A stretch of 25,870 nt of DNA from Candidatus Terraquivivens yellowstonensis (GTDB lineage Archaea > Thermoproteota > Nitrososphaeria_A > Caldarchaeales > Wolframiiraptoraceae): positions 1-25,870 of the forward strand of contig JAKCEW010000013.1 of assembly GCA_023539445.1 (NCBI GenBank), in the 5' to 3' direction. This document shows positions 1 through 6,958 of the stretch, piece by piece. Below the pieces are notes generated by a model. The model did not search any database. It saw nothing but the letters and a program-made list of their open reading frames with translations, and was not told the DNA's origin. How positions within the stretch are numbered: the first letter of the stretch is position 1; every line of letters starts with the position of its first letter. Position numbers and translations under genes: made by a program.

Positions 1-2781
1 CAAATATTGAATTGTGCGGCCAATCTGATAATAATCGAGGGAACGTTCCAAGCTCCTTTCTAAGTCTTCTAGGAGGAGATCAACCTTTATTTGGTCTTCT
101 GGATGTAGGCAGATGGTGGCTATAACATTTTGGATGAGCTTTGCGGTTTTGGTAAAGTATATTCCAATTTTCTTTGGTGGGATAAGAGTTTGTTCTAGGA
201 GATAGCCATATCTCTTATAGAACCAGCTTTTGACGATTTCAGCCAGTGTTATATAGGCGCCGAGAATTGTGGCTAGGGCTATGTAGAATGTTGTTGGAAG
301 TTTTGCAAATTTGAAAATTTCTCCTAACGGTGTATAGGGAAGCATAAAAGCAAATGTTATTATTGCTACGCTGCTTAGTAGCAAGAGTTTGCTTGGTTTG
401 CTTTTCCAGAAGGGCGACCTCTTCGTTCTAATGACGAATATTACAAGAGTCTGCGAAGTCAAAGATTCGATAAACCAAGCGGTTTGGAAAAGCGGCTCAG
501 AAGCTTTGAAGATGAAAAGCATTACAAAGAACGTTAGGAAGTCAAAGATGGAACTTACTGGACCCAAAAATATCATGAACCTTCTAATGAAGCGTACATC
601 TAAGCGTTTAGGTTTTTCAATGTATTCTTGATCAACTTCGTCCGTAGGGATTGTTGATTGAGAAAAATCGTATAGGAGGTTGTTAAGCAATATTTGTATG
701 GGCAACATTGGCAGAAAAGGTAAAAACAAGGATGCTCCGGCAACGCTGAACATGTTTCCAAAGTTTGAGCTCACACCCATCATAATGTATTTCATAGTGT
801 TGCCGAATGTTTTCCTGCCCTCCAAAACTCCGTCATGAAGTACCTTCAAGTCATTCTGCAAAAGAATTATGTCTGCCGATTCCTTTGCAACGTCAACTGC
901 ATTATTCACTGAAATGCCGACATCTGCAGTTTTCAGTGAAGGCGCATCATTTATTCCGTCCCCCAAAAAACCTACAACATGCCCATTGCTTCTCAAAGCA
1001 TTTATTATTCTGTCTTTCTGAATTGGTGTAACCCTGCAGAACACGTTGGCCTCCTCAACGACCCTTGCGAGGGCATCATCATGTATTTGGGCAACCTCAC
1101 TCCCTGTAACAATCCCTTTTATATCGAATCCTAACTGCTCACAAACCTTCCTTGTTACAAGCTCGTTGTCGCCTGTGAGAATCTTCAACTCTATGTTAGC
1201 GTTCTTAAGAAGCTGTATGGCCTCTCTGGCCGTTTCTTTCGGCGGGTCAAGGAAAGCTACAAAGCCCAAAAACACCATTTCCTTTTCATCGTTTGCCGTG
1301 TATACGGGCTTGTCCTCTATAATGCGTCTGTAGGTTACTGCTAAAACCCTATAGCCTTCAGAGCTAAGCTCAACGTATTTTTGCTCAATTTTTTTGCGTA
1401 TTTCATCGGTTATGCTGATTATGAGATCCCTAATTTCATAGTAAGCGCAGACTTTGATAATTTCCTCAGGAGCGCCCTTAGTAATCATAAAGCGTTGGTT
1501 TTGATGTTCCACTACAACAGATAAGCGTTTGCGCACAAAGTCAAACGGCACCTCGTCAATTTTCCGATAATCCTTAACATCTATATCCCTAAAATTCAGT
1601 ATTGCTTCATCGAGGGGGCTTTTCAATCCGGTTTGGAAGTAACTGTTGAGATAGGAATAAAGCAAAACTTTCTCGTTTTCCTCACCATTAAGGTCAACGT
1701 GAAGTATCAGTCTTATCTTGTTCTCCGTCAAGGTTCCAGTTTTATCCGTGCATAGAACATCCATGCTTCCAAAATCTTGTATGGCTGCCAAACGTTTCAC
1801 AATGACACCCTTCTTAGCCATTGATACTGCTCCTTTGGAGAGGTTCACTGAAATTATCATGGGCAGAAGTTCTGGTGTTAAGCCCACAGCCAAAGCTACG
1901 GCGAAAAGAAGCGAATCCAAAACGCTCCGCATGTAAAGGGCATTAATGAAAAACACAAATATGACCAGAAGAAAAGTTACCTGCATTATCATGTAGCCAA
2001 AATTTCGAATACCTCTTTGGAACTCGGTTTCAGCCTCCCTTTCCACAAGCCTTTTCGCAATCCTCCCGTACTCTGTTAGGTTGCCAGTTTTTACAATAAC
2101 CGCAGTCGCAGTTCCGCTCACAACGGAGGTGCCCATAAAAAGGTAGTTGCTCCACTCCGTTATCGATGGGTCAAAAGATTTTAATGGTTGAGCAGTCTTT
2201 TCAACGGGGAAAGATTCACCAGTCAGAGCGGATTGGTTAACGAACAAATCTTTGGCAGCTATAACCCGGGCGTCCGCAGGCACAATGTCGCCTGCTGAAA
2301 GATATATGATATCTCCCGGAACTATCTCATTAAGCCTAACTTCCCGCTTAACTCCATCCCTCAAAACTGTGGCTGTCGTCACAACTTTTTGCTTAAGCAT
2401 TTCAGCTGCCCTTTCGGCCTTAGACTCCTGATAAAAGTCTAGGACAATGCTGAACACCACTATTGAGAATATTATCACGGTATTCGCAACTTCTCCAAAA
2501 AAGCCAGAAATCAACCCAGCTATGAGGAGGATGATTACTAGCGGGCTTTTGAAATGTAGGAGAAAATCGACAACGGCCGCTCTCTTCTTTTTCCTAACAA
2601 GCTCGTTGTAACCAAACACCTTAAGACGCTTTTCCACATCTTCGGAAGAAAGCCCAGCCAAAGAAGTGTTCAGACGCTTAAGAAGTTCTTCAATGGGCAG
2701 GGTTAGAATCTCTTCAGTACTTGGCAGAGTCCAACCAGAAATCTCGCCAACACTGGGTCTCTCTAAATTCTGAGCCATCAT
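1..2781 (-). CDS. mgtA: Magnesium-type P-type ATPase (MgtA/MgtB, P-IIIB), partial at left edge
   Basis: Membrane cation pump, probably importing Mg2+ by ATP hydrolysis. The frame is open from the start at 2781 to base 1 without a stop, about 927 codons, so the 3' end lies outside the window. Landmarks in order: N-terminal cytoplasmic segment; two membrane helices with the actuator loop carrying LTGES (about residue 188); the phosphorylation motif CTDKTGTLT with the aspartate near residue 346; the hinge motif GDGINDAPSL near 606; then a hydrophobic C-terminal half in the order expected for P-IIIB pumps. A strong Shine-Dalgarno GGAGG (2789-2793) lies 7 nt before the first of two adjacent ATGs (2781, 2778). 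It follows the PAP2 gene by 24 bp and is probably cotranscribed with it. After the expected end (WFYKRYG) the frame continues at least 70 residues with a charged tail. Family assignment is firm; Mg2+ specificity is inferred from family. Confidence 0.9.
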   Translation of the reverse strand, partial: MMAQNLERPSVGEISGWTLPSTEEILTLPIEELLKRLNTSLAGLSSEDVEKRLKVFGYNELVRKKKRAAVVDFLLHFKSPLVIILLIAGLISGFFGEVANTVIIFSIVVFSIVLDFYQESKAERAAEMLKQKVVTTATVLRDGVKREVRLNEIVPGDIIYLSAGDIVPADARVIAAKDLFVNQSALTGESFPVEKTAQPLKSFDPSITEWSNYLFMGTSVVSGTATAVIVKTGNLTEYGRIAKRLVEREAETEFQRGIRNFGYMIMQVTFLLVIFVFFINALYMRSVLDSLLFAVALAVGLTPELLPMIISVNLSKGAVSMAKKGVIVKRLAAIQDFGSMDVLCTDKTGTLTENKIRLILHVDLNGEENEKVLLYSYLNSYFQTGLKSPLDEAILNFRDIDVKDYRKIDEVPFDFVRKRLSVVVEHQNQRFMITKGAPEEIIKVCAYYEIRDLIISITDEIRKKIEQKYVELSSEGYRVLAVTYRRIIEDKPVYTANDEKEMVFLGFVAFLDPPKETAREAIQLLKNANIELKILTGDNELVTRKVCEQLGFDIKGIVTGSEVAQIHDDALARVVEEANVFCRVTPIQKDRIINALRSNGHVVGFLGDGINDAPSLKTADVGISVNNAVDVAKESADIILLQNDLKVLHDGVLEGRKTFGNTMKYIMMGVSSNFGNMFSVAGASLFLPFLPMLPIQILLNNLLYDFSQSTIPTDEVDQEYIEKPKRLDVRFIRRFMIFLGPVSSIFDFLTFFVMLFIFKASEPLFQTAWFIESLTSQTLVIFVIRTKRSPFWKSKPSKLLLLSSVAIITFAFMLPYTPLGEIFKFAKLPTTFYIALATILGAYITLAEIVKSWFYKRYGYLLEQTLIPPKKIGIYFTKTAKLIQNVIATICLHPEDQIKVDLLLEDLERSLERSLDYYQIGRTIQYL

Positions 2782-2805
2782 CGAACAACCTCCATGGCTG
2801 GGCTC

Positions 2806-3582
2806 CTACACACTTACAAACATCATCTGATACATAAAATTCTTTTTTGGCCAAAATTTGTGAATTTGTCCCTTTACCGATTCAATGTATATGTTCACAA
2901 GGTACGGCGTTATTGTGATGCAGAATGTGAGCCAAAAGGCGCCAAGAAAATATCCTGCCAAGACGTCGGTAAGCCAGTGAACGTTGAGGTATATTCTTGT
3001 AAATCCTACGAACAGTGCCAAAGCTACAGCAAGCAGGCTGGATATCGCTTTAATTCGCACACTCTTTAAGGTTTTCCAAGCGAAAAATACTAGCAAACCG
3101 AAAAAAACTACCGTGCTTGTAACGTGGCCGCTCGGGAAAGAATTGCCCGTTTCAGGTATTAATCCGTTTAAAGGTCTAGGAGAATAAATGAGTGTTTTAA
3201 GTACTTTTAGTATCACAGCATTTCCGGTCATCGCTCCAACCAGTAACAAAGCGTTCTCTCTCATCTTCAACAGAAACAACACCGCTCCTATTATTAGCGA
3301 GAGTACTAACAGAGATGTTGTTTCGAACACGTCTGCTATCAACTTGGCTATTGACGTGAAGAAATCATTGTGGATTGTTGTTGCCCAAGTATTCACATTG
3401 GTATTCACTCCTGCGAGGTTGTCTCTCAAAAGTGCAATCAACAAAAAGCCGATTAAATATATGAAGGGCATCATGAATTTTTTAATGGGGCTTCCAGCTT
3501 TCCTCGATTCACCCTTACAATTATTTGTCCTGCTGGAATAAACTATCGTTATTGGTGAAGATTGCAACCCTAATCGGAGCAT
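2806..3582 (-). CDS. PAP2-family membrane phosphatase
   Basis: Integral membrane phosphatidic-acid-phosphatase-type enzyme, likely acting on a lipid phosphate or polyprenyl pyrophosphate. All three PAP2 signature motifs are visible: K129-x6-R136-P137, P150-SGH153, and R196-x5-H202-x3-D206, embedded among about six hydrophobic segments. The natural substrate cannot be read from sequence; undecaprenyl/dolichyl-pyrophosphate recycling is the usual suggestion for the family. Start: ATG at 3582 is preceded by GAGGG 6 nt upstream, which supports it, though the first 36 residues are hydrophilic and a double ATG at 3474/3471 just before the first membrane helix is possible. It sits 25 bp after the ACT regulator and 24 bp before the MgtA-like pump on the same strand, so a three-gene operon is likely. 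The region is visibly more AT-rich than the rest of the window. Confidence 0.88.
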   Translation of the reverse strand: MLRLGLQSSPITIVYSSRTNNCKGESRKAGSPIKKFMMPFIYLIGFLLIALLRDNLAGVNTNVNTWATTIHNDFFTSIAKLIADVFETTSLLVLSLIIGAVLFLLKMRENALLLVGAMTGNAVILKVLKTLIYSPRPLNGLIPETGNSFPSGHVTSTVVFFGLLVFFAWKTLKSVRIKAISSLLAVALALFVGFTRIYLNVHWLTDVLAGYFLGAFWLTFCITITPYLVNIYIESVKGQIHKFWPKKNFMYQMMFVSV

Positions 3583-3607
3583 GCCTAGCCCTCTTGTTCA
3601 GTTACCT

Positions 3608-4111
3608 CTAATATGCCGTGACGGACTTTACAGTCGGAACGTTCAGCATCTTTCTGATAGCATCACCCGAAGGATGTCTCTCGAGTACAAGTATCAACCT
3701 CGGCTCGGGAAATAGATCGGGGTCCTCAGCAGAAGCCTGCCTTATCGCTATACCCTCCTCAGACACTATCGAGGCAATTTTTGCAAGCACACCGACGGCG
3801 GAAGGGTCTGCTCTGATCTCAAGAACGGAGTATCCCAGTACCTTTGCGATCGGCGATAACAGGGCTCCTGCAGGTCTAAGGCCAGTAAAGATCTTCTTTA
3901 AGGTCTCGTCCGACAGCAGGTACTCGACCGTCTTCCTTACAACCCTTCTATCAACACCAGCTGCTTTTGCAAGGGCAAGGTCCGCTATCTCCACAGGCCC
4001 TACAACTAGGCTTCCCCGCTCCGTTATGCCTATTCCGTGCTCTATCATGAGCCTGACTACCTTAATACGTGCAGGATATTCCTTAAGTTGTTCTAGAATG
4101 TTTTTCCACAT
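3608..4111 (-). CDS. ACT-domain regulator of amino-acid metabolism (COG2150-like)
   Basis: Small archaeal protein of 167 residues with an N-terminal helical part that looks like a winged-helix/HTH region (residues about 15-75, including the segment VEIADLALAKAAGVDRRVVRK) and a C-terminal ACT domain (about 92-165, starting LGYSVLEIRADPSAVGVLAKIASIVSEE in spirit). ACT domains bind small ligands, usually amino acids, so this is a probable ligand-responsive transcription factor. The ligand and targets are not known from sequence. It is transcribed away from the CitG-like gene from a shared, strongly symmetrical promoter region at 4140-4169, which makes autoregulation and control of the divergent gene plausible. 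It is the first gene of the probable unit regulator-PAP2-MgtA. A 167-residue antisense frame over the same bases is a shadow. Confidence 0.8.
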   Translation of the reverse strand: MWKNILEQLKEYPARIKVVRLMIEHGIGITERGSLVVGPVEIADLALAKAAGVDRRVVRKTVEYLLSDETLKKIFTGLRPAGALLSPIAKVLGYSVLEIRADPSAVGVLAKIASIVSEEGIAIRQASAEDPDLFPEPRLILVLERHPSGDAIRKMLNVPTVKSVTAY

Positions 4112-4139
4112 CTCTCAATGACAATTTTTGTGCATAAAG

Positions 4140-4169
4140 GTCCGTTGTTTATAAACTTTTTTAACGGAC
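4140..4169. promoter_or_regulatory. Symmetrical divergent promoter/operator between ACT regulator and CitG-like gene
   Basis: GTCCGTT (4140-4146) and AACGGAC (4163-4169) are perfect 7-base inverted repeats whose centres are 23 bp apart, about two helical turns. Between them GTTTATAAAC (4147-4156) is itself a perfect 10-base palindrome containing a TATA element. The TATA centre is 29 nt before the ATG at 4181 on the plus strand and about 40 nt before the ATG at 4111 on the minus strand, so one element could serve both directions. Operator function is inferred. Confidence 0.6.
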
Positions 4170-4180
4170 GTACCCTTGTT

Positions 4181-5104
4181 ATGCCCATGCAGGATTACGA
4201 AAGGGCCCATAATATAGCGGCCTGTTGCCAGCTTGCCCTCCTCTTGGAGGTAAGCGCATACCCTAAGCCAGGCCTCGTGCACAGGACCAGGGAATTTCAC
4301 GAGACCAGCTTCGAGCATTTCTTATCTTCAGCATCCTCCTTGTACTGGCCCTTCTTCGAGGCGGCCTTGAACGGGATAAGGGGGAAGGTCTCTATTGGAT
4401 GTTTGGTAAGGCTTGCAACGGAACGGATGCTGAGCTGGCAACATGGTGGTAACACGCACTTGGGGGCTCTCTTATTGGTCTTACCGATGGCGACGGCGGC
4501 CGGCATGTCCGACGATTTCCCCGTCGATCCGAGCAGGCTTAGGAAGGAATTGAAAAACGTTCTGAAAATTATGAAGCCGAAAGATACTGAAGAGATTTTT
4601 CGATCCATAGCTTATGTGATGCCAGGAGGACTCGGAAGGGTTCCCTATTTGGACGTGAGAGTTCGTAGGACGTATGAGGAAATTAGGCGCAAAAAGATTA
4701 CGCCCTTAATGGCGCTGAAGCATTATGTGGACAGGGACATAGTCGCTCATGAGTGGGTGACGTGCTACAGCCTCACGTTCGAGCTAGGGTACAAAGAGCT
4801 GAAGAGGGAGATATCAAGGACAAAGAACTTGAACGAAGCTATCGTTAACGCATTTTTGAAGATACTTGCCCAAAAACCAGACACGCTTATAATGAGAAGG
4901 GCTGGGATACAGGTTGCTAGACTCGCATCGAGCATGGCGGCAAAAGCGATTAAATTGGGAGGCATGAGTTCCGCAAAGGGAAGGAAAGAGGTCGAGAAGA
5001 TGGATGAGCAATTTAGGAGGAGCAGGTCCATGAGACCGGGTGCAACTGCGGATCTCTTATGCTCATCCTTGGCAGTCCTCCTAATAGAGGGTTTCAGACC
5101 TTAG
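4181..5104 (+). CDS. CitG-like protein (triphosphoribosyl-dephospho-CoA synthase family, COG1767)
   Basis: Archaeal member of the CitG family, whose bacterial prototype moves a 5-triphosphoribosyl group from ATP to dephospho-CoA. Visible family marks are the N-terminal KPGLVHRTREF followed by FEHFLSSA, the central GGNTHLGALLL motif (family GVNTHKGA), and a helical C-terminal half. No citrate lyase or malonate decarboxylase gene, the usual clients of CitG, occurs here. Instead a DUF447 gene follows 29 bp downstream and mptG, mptA and mptE lie 4-7 kb away, a grouping I recall from H4MPT-dependent methylotrophs as well as archaea. A role in H4MPT synthesis is therefore likely, perhaps transfer of the alpha-ribofuranosyl phosphate. 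Start: the frame opens at 4118, but that extension crosses the TATA box, so ATG 4181 (leaderless, TATA centre 29 nt upstream) or 4187 is preferred. Confidence 0.8.
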   Translation: MPMQDYERAHNIAACCQLALLLEVSAYPKPGLVHRTREFHETSFEHFLSSASSLYWPFFEAALNGIRGKVSIGCLVRLATERMLSWQHGGNTHLGALLLVLPMATAAGMSDDFPVDPSRLRKELKNVLKIMKPKDTEEIFRSIAYVMPGGLGRVPYLDVRVRRTYEEIRRKKITPLMALKHYVDRDIVAHEWVTCYSLTFELGYKELKREISRTKNLNEAIVNAFLKILAQKPDTLIMRRAGIQVARLASSMAAKAIKLGGMSSAKGRKEVEKMDEQFRRSRSMRPGATADLLCSSLAVLLIEGFRP

Positions 5105-5115
5105 TTTTTATATTT
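5105..5115 (+). promoter_or_regulatory. TATA box for the DUF447 gene
   Basis: TTTTTATATTT is centred 24 nt before the ATG at 5134, directly after the stop of the CitG-like gene. The spacing predicts a leaderless transcript for DUF447 in addition to any read-through. Confidence 0.5.
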
Positions 5116-5133
5116 CCAGGAGCATGAAGCACC

Positions 5134-5826
5134 ATGTCAGAAGCGTACGTGGAGGGGAGTCTAAAAGATTTTATGGATACGAACCATGTAATCCCTCGAG
5201 TAGTTTACGAATGCATACTAACCACGAAAGCGGATGGGGAGACGAATGCGGCACCGATGGGTGTAATCTTCGAGGAAGACGGCATTCTGCTGAGACCATT
5301 CAAAAGCACGAAGAGCTACAGGTTGTTGAAGCGTGCTCCATACGGTGTTGTCAACTTCACCGACGATGTTGAAGTATTTTACATAACGACTTTTGGTGCG
5401 GAAAGCGATTTTAATGAGCTCCTTACACCATCCGTTTCTGTCCCCGCACCATCTTTGGCAAATGCGTATGCTAAGCTAGAATTCTTCGTAGAAAGTTTAG
5501 TGGACGAGGACGATAACCGGGCTGTTTTCAGATGTAAGGTACTCAAGGCTTTATGGAAACTAAGAGAAGCAAAACCGTACACTAGAGCTGAGCATGCAGT
5601 TATCGAATCACTCATTCATGCGACGAGGTTAAAGTTCTTCCTAGAAAGTGGCATGATTCAAGAGGCCATCCAGCTTGCACACCTTATCAAACATTATGAT
5701 GCGCTAGTTTCTAGGGTGGCACCGAACACCGTCTACTCGTCCATAATGGTTAAGCTAAAAGCGTTAATTTCCAGCTGGGGATTGTCTGGGCCTCTTCTGG
5801 GTCTTTTTGAGTTCCAGAAAGAGTAG
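5134..5826 (+). CDS. DUF447 family protein (COG2457), probable flavin-binding split-barrel
   Basis: 230-residue protein of the DUF447 family. The N-terminal half (about 15-95) resembles an FMN-binding split barrel: HVIPRVVYECILTT, then DGETNAAPMGV, LLRPFKSTKSYRLL and GVVNFTDDVEVFY. As I recall, an archaeal member has been crystallised with FMN. The C-terminal half (about 130-225) is helical. Family members co-occur with H4MPT biosynthesis genes in archaea and methylotrophic bacteria, and here it follows the CitG-like gene and lies near mptG/mptA/mptE. The reaction is unknown; a flavin-dependent reduction in cofactor assembly is a reasonable guess. ATG 5134 is chosen for homology and TATA spacing. 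Its last 63 bases overlap the convergent signal peptidase gene. Confidence 0.8.
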   Translation: MSEAYVEGSLKDFMDTNHVIPRVVYECILTTKADGETNAAPMGVIFEEDGILLRPFKSTKSYRLLKRAPYGVVNFTDDVEVFYITTFGAESDFNELLTPSVSVPAPSLANAYAKLEFFVESLVDEDDNRAVFRCKVLKALWKLREAKPYTRAEHAVIESLIHATRLKFFLESGMIQEAIQLAHLIKHYDALVSRVAPNTVYSSIMVKLKALISSWGLSGPLLGLFEFQKE

Positions 5827-6339
5827 GACGACGTTAACGATAATTAAAAGCACGAGCGTTATCCGGCCGTAGGGAGGGTATAGCTCGCCTTTCATGAAAA
5901 GCGACAGGTAACCTAAACCTGTCCAATATGGTAGTTTCATACCCGTCCACTTGCCTATGACGTAGCTTGGAGGCACAGGGCTCCATGGATCTACCATGGC
6001 GTTCGCATCGCCCTTGGTGATGAAACCATCCTCGACAACCCCTATAGCTCTATGCACTATAAGTTGGCTCAGGTCACCGTAGTATGGAGGTTTAAAGAAC
6101 ACGATCACGTCCCCATCTTTTGGATCCGCTTTTATCTCGGAAGGTTGGACCGGCACTGCAATTATTATGTCTCCGACATGTATGACGGGTTCCATACTTC
6201 CGCTTTTCACGACCAAGAATGGAAATGATGCACCAACCGCGCCTTGGACGATAGAGAATATGGTAAGGGCTATCAAAAAAATGAATACTGCATAAAAAAA
6301 GTAGACGAATACGCGTCCTATGGTCTTAAGTCGGGACAT
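5764..6339 (-). CDS. Signal peptidase I, archaeal S26B type
   Basis: Membrane serine protease that removes signal peptides from secreted precursors. The catalytic residues are visible: SGSMEP with the nucleophile Ser48, IVHR with His96, and TKGDAN with Asp111 (numbered from ATG 6339). The histidine rather than the bacterial lysine marks the archaeal/ER (S26B) class. One N-terminal membrane helix (about 8-32) and a second near the C-terminus (about 160-180) bracket the extracellular domain. A GTG at 6348 would add three residues, but AGGTGA lies 5 nt before the ATG at 6339, which favours the latter. The gene converges on DUF447 and their coding ends overlap by 63 bases. The 185-bp region upstream is shared with the divergent yjbQ gene. 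Confidence 0.9.
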   Translation of the reverse strand: MSRLKTIGRVFVYFFYAVFIFLIALTIFSIVQGAVGASFPFLVVKSGSMEPVIHVGDIIIAVPVQPSEIKADPKDGDVIVFFKPPYYGDLSQLIVHRAIGVVEDGFITKGDANAMVDPWSPVPPSYVIGKWTGMKLPYWTGLGYLSLFMKGELYPPYGRITLVLLIIVNVVLLFLELKKTQKRPRQSPAGN

Positions 6340-6492
6340 GCAACTCACCTAATTTGTCTTTTTGCTATCACAAGCCCTTGGTCTCCGTAACGCTGATCTT
6401 CACATAACACTTCGCCCTTTGATAAATCTTTTCACGTAAAAGAAGCTGACAAAAATTGTGTAAATCGAACGTTCCTTTGAGCTCTTGAGCCT

Positions 6493-6502
6493 AAAGATAT
6501 AT
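6493..6502 (+). promoter_or_regulatory. TATA-like element for yjbQ
   Basis: AAAGATATAT is centred about 27 nt upstream of the GTG at 6525, the distance expected for a leaderless archaeal transcript. A GGAGG at 6504-6508 is too far (16 nt) to act as a normal ribosome site for that start. Confidence 0.4.
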
Positions 6503-6524
6503 TGGAGGATTCCAAAAGAATGTT

Positions 6525-6956
6525 GTGGTGCACAAAATGGGCGTCTGGATGGGCGAGCTCTCGATAAAAACTAAGGGCGAGGGTGATGTGGTCAATATAA
6601 CAGACATGGTAAGCTCGGCGACAAGAAGCTCCGGGATATCGAACGGCATCGTGAATGTTTTCGTCGTCGGCTCGACAGCTGCTGTAACGACGATAGAGTA
6701 TGAGCCGGGTTTGGTCCGAGACATATCGGACATATTAGAGAGGGTGGCGCCCAAAAACCACCCGTACAAACACCACGAGAGGTGGGGCGACTACAATGGG
6801 CATTCTCATGTAAGGGCGGCCCTGATAGGCCCAAGCATATCCGTACCTTTGAGGGACGGAAGGCTAGTGCTGGGAACTTGGCAGCAACTGGTCCTCTTAG
6901 AGTTGGATACCAGGGCTAGGGAGAGAAAGGTCGTATTAACAATCGTCGGCGAGTAG
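6525..6956 (+). CDS. YjbQ/UPF0047 family protein
   Basis: 143-residue member of the YjbQ (UPF0047) family, small conserved proteins found in all domains; some members show secondary thiamine-phosphate synthase activity, but the physiological role is not settled. The characteristic features are present: GSTAAVTTIEYEPG, the histidine-rich stretch with HPYKHHERWGDYNGHSHVRAALIGPS, and the C-terminal GTWQQLVLLELDTRARERKV. The conserved histidines probably bind metal. Start is GTG 6525 by TATA spacing; the ATG at 6537 is an alternative four codons in. The gene ends 2 bp before the stop of the convergent coiled-coil protein, so it is a single-gene unit. Confidence 0.85.
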   Translation: MVHKMGVWMGELSIKTKGEGDVVNITDMVSSATRSSGISNGIVNVFVVGSTAAVTTIEYEPGLVRDISDILERVAPKNHPYKHHERWGDYNGHSHVRAALIGPSISVPLRDGRLVLGTWQQLVLLELDTRARERKVVLTIVGE

Positions 6957-6958
6957 AG

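Noticed and set aside
3618-4121. 167-codon open frame on plus strand
   Set aside because: Mirror of the ACT regulator, Ser/Thr-rich with no recognisable domain.
4118-4180. 21-residue N-terminal extension of the CitG-like protein
   Set aside because: It crosses the TATA box and inverted repeat and adds residues with no family counterpart; the start at 4181 fits the promoter spacing.
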